A stretch of DNA of 64,000 nt from Georgenia ruanii (GTDB taxonomy: Bacteria; Actinomycetota; Actinomycetes; Actinomycetales; Actinomycetaceae). A program made the translations under genes and the position numbers. The stretch spans positions 106,942 to 170,941 of the forward strand of contig NZ_VUKE01000009.1 of the NCBI RefSeq assembly GCF_009193175.1, read 5' to 3'. Numbering within the stretch: position 1 is the stretch's first letter; each line of letters begins with the position of its first letter. Below, piece by piece: positions 52,128-60,358 of the stretch. Under the pieces are notes generated by a model that saw nothing but the letters and a program-made list of their open reading frames with translations, was not told where the DNA came from and did not search any database.

Positions 52128-52559
52128 ATGGACACCTGGGTGTGGATCGTCCTGGCCATCGTGGTGGTGGCCGTCATCGTGCTCGCCGTCGTCGCCGCAG
52201 GTCGCCGCCGCCGCGAGCAGGAGCGGATCCGGGAGCAGGAGAACCGCGCGCACGCCGCCGACCTGCGGGCCCGCGGCGAGGAGCAGGACCTCGCCGCCCG
52301 CAAGCGCGAGGCGGACGCGGCCGCCGCCGCGGCCCAGGCGAAGCAGGCCCGGGTGGAGGCCGACCGGCTGGAGCAGGAGGCGCGCCGAGGCACGGACGAG
52401 GCCGCCCGGGTGCGGGAGGAGGCCGAGACCCACCGGCAGGACGCCGACGCCCTCGACCCCGAGCACGACCCCGGCTCCCAGGCCGGCCCGGACGGCTACG
52501 TCCCGGGACGGCACGAGGAGCCCGGCGGCCTGCGGCCCGAGGACCGGCCCCGCGCCTGA
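52128..52559 (+). CDS. Membrane-anchored coiled-coil protein, unknown
   Basis: A 143-residue protein: one N-terminal membrane helix (WVWIVLAIVVVAVIVLAVVA) then a charged Arg/Glu/Ala-rich coiled coil (about residues 28-105) and an acidic Pro/Gly-rich tail. Typical of envelope-linked proteins of unknown role. ATG at 52128 after GGAGGAGGA. Runs directly into the phosphoesterase gene (TGAGTG). Confidence 0.78.
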   Translation: MDTWVWIVLAIVVVAVIVLAVVAAGRRRREQERIREQENRAHAADLRARGEEQDLAARKREADAAAAAAQAKQARVEADRLEQEARRGTDEAARVREEAETHRQDADALDPEHDPGSQAGPDGYVPGRHEEPGGLRPEDRPRA

Positions 52560-53060
52560 GTGCCCACCCGGCTGCTCCTCCTGGCCGACACCCACTGGCC
52601 CAAGCGGGCCCGGGCCCTGCCGGCGGAGGTCTGGGCGGCGGTGGCCGACGTCGACGTCGTCGTGCACGCCGGGGACTGGGTGGACGAGCGGCTCGTCGAC
52701 GAGCTCGGCGCCCGCTCCCGCCGCCTGGTGGCGTGCTGGGGCAACAACGACGGCCCGGAGATCCGCCGGCGCCTGCCCGAGGTGGCCCGGGCGACGGTGG
52801 AGGGGCTGCGCCTGGCCGTGGTCCACGAGACCGGCGCGGCACAGGGGCGCGAGCGACGCATGGACGCCCGCTTCCCCGACGTCGACCTCCTCGTCTTCGG
52901 CCACAGCCACATCCCCTGGGACTCCACCACCCCGGGCGGGCGCCGGCTGCTCAACCCCGGCTCCCCCACCGACCGGCGGCGCCAGCCGCACCGGACGTTC
53001 ATGACCGTGGTGCTCGGGGCGACGCCGGCCGGCGCCGACGTCACGTTGCACGAGCTGTGA
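52560..53060 (+). CDS. YfcE/MJ0936-type metallophosphoesterase
   Basis: A 166-residue calcineurin-like phosphodiesterase of the YfcE group. Metal ligands lie in LLADTHWP, HAGDWVDE, CWGNNDGP, VVHET and FGHSHIP; NPGS is also conserved. Cytosolic, hydrolyses a small phosphodiester of unknown identity. GTG start touching the previous stop codon, so it is co-transcribed with the coiled-coil protein gene. Confidence 0.9.
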   Translation: MPTRLLLLADTHWPKRARALPAEVWAAVADVDVVVHAGDWVDERLVDELGARSRRLVACWGNNDGPEIRRRLPEVARATVEGLRLAVVHETGAAQGRERRMDARFPDVDLLVFGHSHIPWDSTTPGGRRLLNPGSPTDRRRQPHRTFMTVVLGATPAGADVTLHEL

Positions 53061-53068
53061 CCGGAAGG

Positions 53069-53105
53069 CCGACGCGCCCCCGCCGGGAGGGCGGGGGCGC
53101 GTCGG
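53069..53105. terminator. Bidirectional hairpin terminator
   Basis: A perfect 16-bp stem CCGACGCGCCCCCGCC and complement with the 5-base loop GGGAG, between the convergent phosphoesterase and MHS transporter genes. Confidence 0.8.
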
Positions 53106-53124
53106 TCGGCGACTCGGGCGGCGG

Positions 53125-54543
53125 TCAGGCGGTGACCCGCTCGGCCTCCGGGGCGTCGCTGAGGGTGTCCAGGTCGCGGTCGCGGGTCTCCTTGGTCGCG
53201 AACAGCGCCAGCAGGGTCAGCAGCGCCATGGACGCGAGGTAGACGCCCACCCAGGCCACGCCGTAGCTCTGCACCAGCCAGGCGGCGATGAACGGGGCCA
53301 CCGCCGCGCCGAGGATGGAGGAGAAGTTGTAGGCGATGGCGGAGCCGGTGTACCGCACGTTCGTCGGGAAGAGCTCGGGCAGGATCGCGCTCTGCACCCC
53401 GAAGGTCAGGCCCATCAGCGTCATGCCGACGACGAGGAAGACGAGCATGAGCCCGAGGTTGGCCTCCGCGCCGGTGCCCATGGTCTCCGGGGCGAGGAAG
53501 GCGTTGAAGGTGAAGCCGAAGAGCAGGATCAGCGCGGTCACCACGATGAGGAACGGCTTGCGCCCGAACCGGTCGGCCAGCGCCCCGGAGACGGGCGTCA
53601 TCGCGGCGAAGAACAAGATCGCGATGAGCTGCAGCACGAGGAACTGCCGGTAGCCGATGCCCAGCATGCCGTTCTCGGTGGCGCCGATGGCGTAGCTGAG
53701 GATCCACGTGGTGAACAGGTAGAACAGCGTGTAGGTGGCCAGCATGATGAAGGTGCCCTGGATGAGCTGGCGCCAGCTGGTGCGCAGCACCGCCTTGAGC
53801 GGGGTCTTCACCTTCTCGCCGCGCGCCACGGCGCGGGCGAACACCGGGGTCTCCTCGAGCTTGACGCGCACGTACACGCCCAGCGCGACGATCACGGCCG
53901 AGGCGAGGAACGGGACGCGCCAGCCCCAGGTGAGGAAGGTGCCGTCGTGCCGGGGGTCGGTGCTGTCGTGGCCCATCCAGATGGTCAGCAGCAGGAAGAA
54001 GCCGTTGGCGAAGAGGAACCCGATCGGCGCGCCGAGCTGGGGCCACATGGCCGCGCGCGCCCGCTTGCCCTTCTCCGCCGTCTCGGTGGCCAGCAGCGCC
54101 GCGCCGCTCCACTCCCCGCCCAGGCCCAGACCCTGGCAGAAGCGCATGATGGCGAGCATCGCCGGCGCCCACAGGCCGATCTGGTGGTAGGTGGGCAGCA
54201 GCCCGATGAGGACCGTGGCGATCCCCATGGTCAGCAGCGAGCCGAGCAGCGTCGCCTTGCGGCCGAGCCGGTCGCCGAAGTGCCCGAACACCACGGAGCC
54301 GACGGGGCGGGCGATGAACGCCACGCCGAAGGTGGCCAGCGAGGCGAGCAGGGCGCCGCTGGCGTCGGCGGCGGGGAAGAACAGCAGCGGGAAGACCGAG
54401 ATGGCCGCCGTCGCGTAGACGTAGAAGTCGTAGAACTCGATCGAGGTCCCGACGAGGCTGGCGAAGATGATCCGGCTCTTGGGCACGTGGGTGCCCGTCC
54501 GGGTCGTGGGCTCGTCCGCTTCGCGCGTGGTCGCCGTACTCAC
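53125..54543 (-). CDS. MFS transporter, metabolite:H+ symporter (MHS) family
   Basis: A 472-residue, twelve-helix major facilitator. The loop 2-3 motif GDRLGRKATLL, the repeat copy DRFGRKPFL, the WMRFCQGLGLGGEWSGAALL-type helix 4 region (here MRFCQGLGLGGEWSGA) and LPELFPTNVRYTGSAIAYN are hallmarks of the MHS family (shikimate, proline/betaine, citrate symporters). Substrate unknown. GTG at 54543 with GAGGAGA upstream. A GTGAC-N13-GTCAC inverted pair at about 54638-54660 could bind a regulator. Confidence 0.9.
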   Translation of the reverse strand: MSTATTREADEPTTRTGTHVPKSRIIFASLVGTSIEFYDFYVYATAAISVFPLLFFPAADASGALLASLATFGVAFIARPVGSVVFGHFGDRLGRKATLLGSLLTMGIATVLIGLLPTYHQIGLWAPAMLAIMRFCQGLGLGGEWSGAALLATETAEKGKRARAAMWPQLGAPIGFLFANGFFLLLTIWMGHDSTDPRHDGTFLTWGWRVPFLASAVIVALGVYVRVKLEETPVFARAVARGEKVKTPLKAVLRTSWRQLIQGTFIMLATYTLFYLFTTWILSYAIGATENGMLGIGYRQFLVLQLIAILFFAAMTPVSGALADRFGRKPFLIVVTALILLFGFTFNAFLAPETMGTGAEANLGLMLVFLVVGMTLMGLTFGVQSAILPELFPTNVRYTGSAIAYNFSSILGAAVAPFIAAWLVQSYGVAWVGVYLASMALLTLLALFATKETRDRDLDTLSDAPEAERVTA

Positions 54544-54704
54544 GAGATGTCTCCTCGGGTCGCGTGTGGAACCGAAAGAGACTACCTCTGTCCGCCCACG
54601 ATGTGGGACCGGAAACCCGGATATTGAGACGAACGTGACGTCTGCGGTAAGGGTCACACGGCCCGACCGTGCGACCGGGGGGCCGGGCCGCGGCCCGGGG
54701 CGGG

Positions 54705-55550
54705 TCAGCGCGCCTGGCTGAAGGCGAACACCGCCGGGTCCCCGCCGATGCGCTCGCCGGAGTCCAGGCCGTCGACCGCGGCCAGCTCGTCGTCGTCGAG
54801 CGTGAAGGAGAACACGTCGAGGTTCGCACCGATGCGCTCGGGGGTGACGGACTTCGGGATGACGATGCGCCCGCGCTGCACGTGCCAGCGCAGCACCACC
54901 TGGCCGGGCGTCACGCCGTGTGCGGCGGCGATGCGGGTGACCGCCTCGTCCTCGAGGTCGCGGCCCTGCCCGAGGGGGGAGTAGGCCTCGACGGCGGCGC
55001 CGGCCTCGCGGGTCGCGTCCTGGGTGGCGCGCTGCTGGAAGGTGGGGTGAACCTCGACCTGGTTGACCGCCGGGACCGTCTCGCTCTCGGCCACCACGCG
55101 GCGGAGGTGCTCGGGCAGGAAGTTCGACACGCCGATGGCGCGCACGGCCCCCTCGGCCAGCAGCTTCTCCAACGCGTGCCAGGTCTCGACGTACAGGTCC
55201 TTGGCGGGGACCGGCCAGTGGATGAGGTAGAGGTCGACGACGTCGACGCCCAAGGCCGTGCGGGAGCGCTCGAACGCACTCAGCGCCGCGTCGTAGCCCT
55301 GGTCGGCGTTGCGCAGCTTGGTGGTGACGAAGACCTCCTCGCGCGGCAGACCCGCGGCGCGCAGCGCGGCGCCCACGCCGGCCTCGTTGTAGTAGGCCGC
55401 CGCCGTGTCGATGTGGCGGTACCCGGCCTCGAGCGCCGTCTCCACCACCTGCTGGGTCGTGTCCTCGGGGACCTGGAAGACGCCGAACCCTACCTGGGGG
55501 ATCGCGACGCCGTTGTTGAGACGGATCGTGGGTGTCGTGGACTCGCTCAT
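54705..55550 (-). CDS. Aldo/keto reductase
   Basis: A 281-residue NADPH-dependent reductase of the AKR5-like group. Catalytic tetrad: Asp and Tyr in HIDTAAAYYNE, Lys in VTTKLRN, His in YLIHWP; the cofactor motif is IPKSVTPERI. It would reduce aldehydes or 2,5-diketo-gluconate-like sugars; the real substrate is unknown. ATG at 55550 follows AGGGGG. Confidence 0.94.
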   Translation of the reverse strand: MSESTTPTIRLNNGVAIPQVGFGVFQVPEDTTQQVVETALEAGYRHIDTAAAYYNEAGVGAALRAAGLPREEVFVTTKLRNADQGYDAALSAFERSRTALGVDVVDLYLIHWPVPAKDLYVETWHALEKLLAEGAVRAIGVSNFLPEHLRRVVAESETVPAVNQVEVHPTFQQRATQDATREAGAAVEAYSPLGQGRDLEDEAVTRIAAAHGVTPGQVVLRWHVQRGRIVIPKSVTPERIGANLDVFSFTLDDDELAAVDGLDSGERIGGDPAVFAFSQAR

Positions 55551-55619
55551 GCCCCCTGCATACTCCGGGTCCGACCGCCCGCGCATGTCGGCGCGGCGCC
55601 GTCTCGCCGTCGGCGTGCC

Positions 55620-55665
55620 CGAGATGGTGGCATGCGCCGCCATGTCGCCGCATGCCACCATCTCG
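55620..55665. repeat. 17-bp perfect inverted repeat between AKR and TetR genes
   Basis: CGAGATGGTGGCATGCG (55620-55636) and its exact complement (55649-55665) with a 12-base loop. Downstream of the tetR gene on the minus strand, so it may act as terminator. Unlike the other hairpins here it contains a mixed-sequence stem and resembles an intergenic palindromic repeat. Confidence 0.65.
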
Positions 55666-55731
55666 CGGCGCACCGCCGTATCGGGGCGGGCCGCGGGGGC
55701 GCCCGCCTCGCCGCGGCGGCCGAGGGCGCGG

Positions 55732-56370
55732 CTAGCGATTCACCCCGCGCAGCACCATGTCGACGAGCTCGTCCACCCACTCGCCGATTCCCGGACGCAG
55801 CTCCTCCTTGGAGGTACCGGCCTCGGTCATGAGGACGTGGAAGAAGATCGCCCCCTCGATCGCGTCGAGCAGGTGGCCGGGCGATGTCGAGGGCGGCAGC
55901 TCGCCGTCGGAGACCGCCTGCTCGATCCGCCCCTCCAGCGCCAGCACCCCGCGGCTGACGCTCTCGTCACGGATCTCGCCGAATGCGTCCGGGTTGGCCA
56001 CGGCGGCCGAGACGATGTTCGCGATGGCCGCCCCGTGCTCGCCGAGAAGGAGCTCGGCCCGCGCCCGGGCGTGGGCGGCGAGGTAGTCGCGGATGTTCAG
56101 TCCCTCGGTCTGCGGGGTGACGTGGTGCGCCTCGAGGTCACGGATGGCGTCGAGCAGCAGCTCACGCTTGTCGTGCCAGCGCAGGTAGATCGAGGACTTC
56201 CCGATGCCCGCCCGCGTGGCGACGGCGTCGAGGCTGACGCCCGACCAGCCCTTCTGACCGAAGAGCTCCAGGACCGCGCGGTAGGCGCGGGCCTCGGTGT
56301 CCGGGTGCCGGGGCCGCCCCGGACCTCGCCGGACCGGCTGGACGTTCTGGGTGTCTGTTGTCTGCGTCAT
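55732..56370 (-). CDS. TetR family regulator (paralogue 1)
   Basis: A 212-residue repressor. HTH region: PGRPRHPDTEARAYRAVLEL, FGQKGWSGVSLDAVATRAGI, GKSSIYLRWHDKRELLLDAI. C-terminal ligand domain of unknown specificity. It is clearly homologous, throughout, to the TetR at 58280-58921. ATG at 56370 with GGAGGGGG upstream. An inverted repeat TCGACAC-N10-GTGTCGA 23 bp upstream of the start is the likely operator for autoregulation. Confidence 0.93.
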   Translation of the reverse strand: MTQTTDTQNVQPVRRGPGRPRHPDTEARAYRAVLELFGQKGWSGVSLDAVATRAGIGKSSIYLRWHDKRELLLDAIRDLEAHHVTPQTEGLNIRDYLAAHARARAELLLGEHGAAIANIVSAAVANPDAFGEIRDESVSRGVLALEGRIEQAVSDGELPPSTSPGHLLDAIEGAIFFHVLMTEAGTSKEELRPGIGEWVDELVDMVLRGVNR

Positions 56371-56392
56371 CGTTGGCCCCCTCCAATCGGCT

Positions 56393-56416
56393 TCGACACT
56401 ACGCGTCACGTGTCGA
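56393..56416. promoter_or_regulatory. Likely TetR operator 1 (TCGACAC-N10-GTGTCGA)
   Basis: A perfect 7-bp inverted repeat separated by ten bases upstream of TetR paralogue 1. The inner GACAC-N10-GTGTC matches the site upstream of paralogue 2 at 58986-59005. Confidence 0.6.
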
Positions 56417-56481
56417 TCACATGAGGGTTTCGCGGCCGTGTTTGCGTGCATCTGGGGGCCGGTGCGGGCGCCGTCGGCACG

Positions 56482-56808
56482 TCAGTGCTCGTCGTCGTGG
56501 GCGAGTACGAGCACGCACGTCAGGGCGCGGCCGCAGGCGAGCAGCCGGTAGTGCTCGTGGACGCGGACGGGGCTGCCCTGCGGGGCCCGGGCGGCCAGGT
56601 CGTGGTGGTGCCAGAGGGTCACCGAGCCGCCGTCGAGGTAGTCGACGACGGCGGTGCCGTCCGGGCGGACCTGGCACACGATGCCGTCGGTCCAGCCCTC
56701 GGTGGCGCGGTGGGCGAGGCGCGCCTGGATGAGATGGACGCTGTGACCGGGCCGGTAGCTCTGGCAGGGGCCCGGCGTGCAGGGGGCGGGGGTCGGGTCG
56801 GCGCTCAC
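56482..56808 (-). CDS. Unknown small protein (108 aa)
   Basis: A 108-residue protein with the segments YRPGHSVHLIQARLAHRATE, DGIVCQVRPDGTAVVDYLD and GGSVTLWHHHDLAARAPQGS, ending in a hydrophobic strand LLACGRALTCVLVLA. Mostly beta, reminiscent of small ligand-binding or KOW-like barrels, but no family is recognised. GTG at 56808 with AAGGAG eight bases upstream. Situated between the TetR paralogues. Confidence 0.65.
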   Translation of the reverse strand: MSADPTPAPCTPGPCQSYRPGHSVHLIQARLAHRATEGWTDGIVCQVRPDGTAVVDYLDGGSVTLWHHHDLAARAPQGSPVRVHEHYRLLACGRALTCVLVLAHDDEH

Positions 56809-56964
56809 GGGCGCGGCTCCTTCAGGACGGGTCGCTCTTCCCGCGCCGGCGGCGCGGGCGGGTCTTCCTCCGGGGGCACCGTGCGCGATGCGCGGTTGCC
56901 GGACCAGCACGCCGGAGGGCGTGGCGCTGGTCCTCTTGACCGGGACCCACCCTAACGGGCCGGA

Positions 56965-56998
56965 CCGACAGGCGGGCGGCCCCTCCGCCCGTGGTCGG
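56965..56998. terminator. Hairpin downstream of the acidic protein gene
   Basis: CCGAC...GTCGG enclosing CGGGCGG/CCGCCCG, 10 bases after the stop codon (minus strand) at 57008. Confidence 0.5.
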
Positions 56999-57007
56999 AG
57001 GAGGTCG

Positions 57008-57394
57008 TTAGCGCCCGTCCTCCTCGTCGTCGTCCTCGTCGTCGACCTCCTCGGCGGTGTACGCGACGGCCACGTCGATGTCCTCGTCGGTCTCGAAGGC
57101 GTCGTCGAAGCCACCGGAGGTGTCGTCGCCCCCGAGCACGGCGTGGGCGGCCGGCACGAGGGGCCCCCACAGGTCCTCTCCCCCGCGCACGCGCTTGGTC
57201 TCCTCGTCCACCAGCTCGACCTCCTCGGCGTCGGGGTGGTCGAACTCGGTGGGCACGAGCAGCACGAGCGTCGCGGGGCCGTCGAAGCCGTCGACGACGA
57301 CGTCGAGCCCGGTGACCGGGTCCGCGAGGGTCTCGTCCAGGACCGGATCGAAGGCCTCGTGCATGTCGCTGTCGAGGAAGGTGTGGTCGGACAT
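57008..57394 (-). CDS. Acidic unknown protein (128 aa)
   Basis: A very acidic 128-residue protein (Asp/Glu through the whole length, ending EVDDEDDDEEDGR). A hydrophobic strand ATLVLLVPTEF suggests a small folded core. ATG at 57394 with AAGGAG upstream. Between the TetR paralogues, with its own hairpin terminator. Function unknown; a protein- or metal-binding role is possible from charge alone. Confidence 0.7.
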   Translation of the reverse strand: MSDHTFLDSDMHEAFDPVLDETLADPVTGLDVVVDGFDGPATLVLLVPTEFDHPDAEEVELVDEETKRVRGGEDLWGPLVPAAHAVLGGDDTSGGFDDAFETDEDIDVAVAYTAEEVDDEDDDEEDGR

Positions 57395-57533
57395 GTGGTG
57401 CTCCTTCCCGGGCCGGTACCCGGTCGAGGTGGCCGGGGCCACAGCGTGGACCAGGGGTACCGCTCGGGCCAAGCGCGCAGGTCAGCGGGCTGTACCGGAG
57501 GCGCTTCCCGGCTAATGACGCGGAGGGCAGCGA

Positions 57534-57567
57534 TCAGCCCCCGGAGGCGGCGCCTTCCGGGGGCTGA
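57534..57567. terminator. Hairpin terminator downstream of the membrane protein gene
   Basis: A 12-bp stem TCAGCCCCCGGA / TCCGGGGGCTGA enclosing ten bases, directly after the stop codon (57577, minus strand). Confidence 0.7.
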
Positions 57568-57576
57568 ACGCTCGGG

Positions 57577-58092
57577 TCAGGCGGTGACGAGCTCGCGCTC
57601 GGTCCGGGTCGCGGCCACGGCGCCGGCGGCGGGGGCGGGGGCGGCGAGGTGGGTGAAGGCCCAGCCGACCAGGGTGAGGATCACGCCCAGGCCCATCACC
57701 AGGGCGGCCACCCCGTAGGCGATCACCGAGGTGAACAGCGAGGCCCGCAGGAACGACGCGTTCATCACCGTGGTGCGCTGGCCCTGCAGCTCCTCCGCCT
57801 TGGCCGTGTCCCCGGCCGCCTCGGCGGCCTTGACCTCCGCGCCCAGCTCGGCGTACGTCTTGCCCTCCGTGGCGTGCTTCGCGTGCTCGTTGATGATCTG
57901 CGCCTCCGCGAAGGCCGAGAACGGGCCGTTGACCTCGTCCCCGGGCAGCATGGGCGAGTCCTCCGCCACGGTGATCTTCTGCTCGACCAGGTTCGAGGTG
58001 ATCAACCCCCACGTCACGCCCCCGGCGAGAATGAAGACGATCCCGGCGACGATCGCGACGATCCCGGTGACCTTGGCGGGCTTGCTGTTCAT
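57577..58092 (-). CDS. Conserved two-helix membrane protein, unknown
   Basis: A 171-residue protein with two membrane helices (VTGIVAIVAGIVFILAGGVT and SVIAYGVAALVMGLGVILTL) flanking an extracytoplasmic part (EDSPMLPGDEVNGPFSAFAE, then a helical ATEGKTYAELGAEVKAAEAA). Similar proteins are common in actinobacteria and are often mislabelled aromatic ring-opening dioxygenase; nothing here supports that. ATG at 58092 with GGGAGGA upstream. Its likely -10 is TACGTT (58162-58167, minus), beside the shared CGGGAC motif. Confidence 0.78.
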   Translation of the reverse strand: MNSKPAKVTGIVAIVAGIVFILAGGVTWGLITSNLVEQKITVAEDSPMLPGDEVNGPFSAFAEAQIINEHAKHATEGKTYAELGAEVKAAEAAGDTAKAEELQGQRTTVMNASFLRASLFTSVIAYGVAALVMGLGVILTLVGWAFTHLAAPAPAAGAVAATRTERELVTA

Positions 58093-58177
58093 GGCGGGTC
58101 CTCCCTGGAACCTCGGCGCCGGCCCCGGTGCCTTGTGCCCGGTGTATCTGCCAGCACGACCAACGTAGGGCCGACAA

Positions 58178-58198
58178 ATCGGGACAATGCGTGCCTAA
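58178..58198. promoter_or_regulatory. Palindromic motif CGGGAC-N5-GTGCC, copy 2
   Basis: ATCGGGAC-AATGC-GTGCCTAA, near-identical to the site at 8389-8409. Here it would overlap the -35 region of the minus-strand membrane protein gene. Confidence 0.45.
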
Positions 58199-58279
58199 AG
58201 TCCCAGGAGGTGATGTCCCTGGAGCGGACCAGCTGGGTCCGTTCTGTCCGGTCGATGTGGCGGCTGCAAGCAGTAAGCG

Positions 58280-58921
58280 TCAGTTCGCCAGGCCGGTGAG
58301 GAGCACGTCGACGAAGCGCGTGATCGTGGCGTCGAGGTTGGCGGCGCTCAGCGGCTCGGTGGACGGGTCCTGCCGGTAGATGAACAGGCGGAAGAAGATG
58401 GCCCCTTCCAGCGCGCTGAGCAGGTCCGTGGCGGCCACACCGGCCGGCAGCTCGCCGTCGTCGACCGCACGGGCGATGCGATGAACCGCCTGGAGCACGC
58501 CGCGGCTGATGCTCTCGGCGAGAAGGTCCTGGAACTCCGCCGGGTGGACGTAGGAGGCGGACATGAGGCTGACCATCGCCGCGCCGTACTCGCCGAGGTA
58601 GAGCTGCGCGCGGCCCAGCCCGTAGGAAATGAGGTAGTCGCGAATTCCGAGCCCCTCGTCGTCCGGGTAGACGTGGTGCGACTCCATGTCCTTGATCGCC
58701 TCGAGCAGCAGCTCGCGCTTGTTCTTCCACCGCAGGTAGATCGAGGACTTCCCCACCCCGGCGCTCTGCGCGACGGCGTCCAGGCTCATTCCGTCGAAGC
58801 CCTTGTGGCCGAACAGCTCGAGCACGGCGCGGTAGGCGCGCTCCTCGGTGTCGGCGTGCCGCGGGCGGCCCGGTCCGCGCTTGGCGGGCTGCCCGTCCTG
58901 CACGAGCGAAGGGTCAGACAT
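58280..58921 (-). CDS. TetR family regulator (paralogue 2)
   Basis: A 213-residue repressor whose N-terminus (GPGRPRHADTEERAYRAVLE, LFGHKGFDGMSLDAVAQSAG, VGKSSIYLRWKNKRELLLEA) is nearly the same as in the TetR at 55732-56370; the ligand domains are also alignable, including EGAIFF. ATG at 58921 with GGAGGG upstream. It reads towards the membrane protein gene. The operator-like GACAC-N10-GTGTC lies 65 bp upstream. Confidence 0.93.
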   Translation of the reverse strand: MSDPSLVQDGQPAKRGPGRPRHADTEERAYRAVLELFGHKGFDGMSLDAVAQSAGVGKSSIYLRWKNKRELLLEAIKDMESHHVYPDDEGLGIRDYLISYGLGRAQLYLGEYGAAMVSLMSASYVHPAEFQDLLAESISRGVLQAVHRIARAVDDGELPAGVAATDLLSALEGAIFFRLFIYRQDPSTEPLSAANLDATITRFVDVLLTGLAN

Positions 58922-58985
58922 GCGGCGAAGCCCTCCATGGTCGAGAGGTCCTGACGGCGCGGATGCGTCGGACGAAGCCTTCCAC

Positions 58986-59005
58986 GACACAGGCCCTGCC
59001 GTGTC
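58986..59005. promoter_or_regulatory. Likely TetR operator 2 (GACAC-N10-GTGTC)
   Basis: Same half-site and spacing as the site upstream of TetR paralogue 1. The stretch 58922-59282 otherwise holds only this site and the ribosome binding site of the next gene. Confidence 0.55.
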
Positions 59006-59282
59006 CCTCCGCCGGTGATGACACACCGGGAAATGACGAAGCCGCACGCCAGTGGCACTCGGACAACCGGCCTGTCGCTACCCCCGGGGCCGGCAGAGCC
59101 GGCGTGTGCCGAGGGCCTCACCAGATTTGAGGAACACATGGGCACGAAAACTGGTTGGACCACTCGTAGGAGCTGCACGCCCCCGGACGGCCCGAACGGC
59201 GAGGCGAGGCTCCACGGCACCCGCATCCTGCCCCGTCGTGGGGCCTGCCCTGCCGTTGCCGAAACGCAAAGGAGGTATCGCC

Positions 59283-59513
59283 ATGAAGACCAAGCAGACC
59301 GGCTCGGTTCGCTGCCCCGCCTGCGACGGGCTGGGCCTGACACTGCCGGCCTCGCGTCTGATCGGGACCGCGATCGGCATCCCCTCGTACCGACCCGAGT
59401 CCGGCGAATGCTCCGCGTGCCGCGGCACCGGACGCATCCGGCCTGCCCGCACCTCGCTCTCGATGGGCGATGTCCTGTCCGGTCTGCGAGCGCGGTTCTC
59501 ACTCGCGAGCTGA
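59283..59513 (+). CDS. DnaJ-type zinc-finger small protein
   Basis: A 76-residue protein with two CxxCxGxG-like motifs, CPACDGLGLTL and CSACRGTGRI, as in the DnaJ cysteine-rich domain: a four-Cys zinc site. Stand-alone copies of unknown role occur in many bacteria. ATG at 59283 with AAAGGAGG upstream, one of the best ribosome binding sites here. Confidence 0.78.
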   Translation: MKTKQTGSVRCPACDGLGLTLPASRLIGTAIGIPSYRPESGECSACRGTGRIRPARTSLSMGDVLSGLRARFSLAS

Positions 59514-59599
59514 GACCCTTGCGGTCGGCCGCCTGAAACAAGACCTGGCTCTCGATTCGGCTTCCCCACGGTCGGCCCGGCGACGTGCACGGGCACTGC

Positions 59600-59605
59600 T
59601 AGCGT
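59600..59605 (+). promoter_or_regulatory. -10 element TAGCGT, leaderless start at 59612
   Basis: TAGCGT, six bases, then ATG; no ribosome binding site. Confidence 0.55.
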
Positions 59606-59611
59606 CCGGCC

Positions 59612-60073
59612 ATGAGGCCCATCGCAGCTGCCGCCGTCGTCGCCGGCCTGCCCCTCGCCGGTCGGAACGCCTCCCAGGCCGCCGCCCCGCCCCGCCTGGC
59701 CGCCCTCGACCAGCCCGTCGGCGCCGAGGACGCACTCCCCGACAATGCCGGCGTCCCCCTCGAGCAGTACGCCAACCTCCGCCACATCGGTCAGGTCGAC
59801 GACGTCCCCTTCTACGCCGCGCCGGGCCCTGCGGACCGCCTCTGGTGCCTGGTCATGGTCCTCGACGGACCTGTCGAGAACGATGCCTTCTCAAGCGGGT
59901 CCTGCTCCACCGACGACCACTTCGCCCTACACGGCCTCAACGGCAGCACGGGGCGCCCCGACGCCACCCTTGTGAGTACGACGCTCCTCCCCGACGTCGC
60001 CGGGCAGCTCGGAGACGGGTTCGCGATCATCGGCCCGAACCCCGCCAGTCCCACACGAACGCACGCGAAGTGA
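59612..60073 (+). CDS. Putative exported protein, unknown
   Basis: A 153-residue protein with a short signal-like start (IAAAAVVAGLPLAG) and a small folded domain (PFYAAPGPADRLWCLVMVLD, two Cys: CLVM and GSCSTDDHF, probably a disulfide). No family recognised. Leaderless. Its stop overlaps the next small gene by 4 bp (GTGA). Confidence 0.65.
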   Translation: MRPIAAAAVVAGLPLAGRNASQAAAPPRLAALDQPVGAEDALPDNAGVPLEQYANLRHIGQVDDVPFYAAPGPADRLWCLVMVLDGPVENDAFSSGSCSTDDHFALHGLNGSTGRPDATLVSTTLLPDVAGQLGDGFAIIGPNPASPTRTHAK

Positions 60074-60219
60074 ACTGGCTCAGGCTCCTCCGCTCAGCCC
60101 CCGGCTGGCTGCTCCTCACCACCGTCGTCCTCGGCGTCATCACCGCCATCGCCACGCTCCTCCTCATCGGGGCCATGGCCTGGCTGATGGTGGCCTGGGC
60201 CCTCAGCAGCCCGGCCTGA
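60070..60219 (+). CDS. Small membrane protein (49 aa)
   Basis: A 49-residue protein with two hydrophobic stretches (WLLLTTVVLGVITAIATLLL and AMAWLMVAWALS), translationally coupled (GTGA) to the exported protein gene. Unknown function; possibly a membrane partner of the upstream protein. Confidence 0.55.
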   Translation: MNWLRLLRSAPGWLLLTTVVLGVITAIATLLLIGAMAWLMVAWALSSPA

Positions 60220-60330
60220 CCGGGGCGAAGCGCACGGCCAAGGTTGAGAGGCCATCGCCAGGATTCATGAGATTTGTCGCAAACGTCATTGCCACGTTGA
60301 ATGGTAATTCCCGGCGGAGTCGGGTTTCGG

Positions 60331-60336
60331 TACGTT
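60331..60336 (+). promoter_or_regulatory. -10 element TACGTT before the DUF2809 gene
   Basis: TACGTT within GGTACGTTCG, the same 10-mer as before the lipoprotein gene at 62285. Gives a short leader with the GGAGAG ribosome binding site. Confidence 0.4.
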
Positions 60337-60358
60337 CGGCGGTTGGATCGGAGAGTCC

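Noticed and set aside
57577..58092. Aromatic ring-opening dioxygenase (LigA)
   Set aside because: Such database names circulate for this kind of protein, but it is a two-helix membrane protein without dioxygenase metal ligands.
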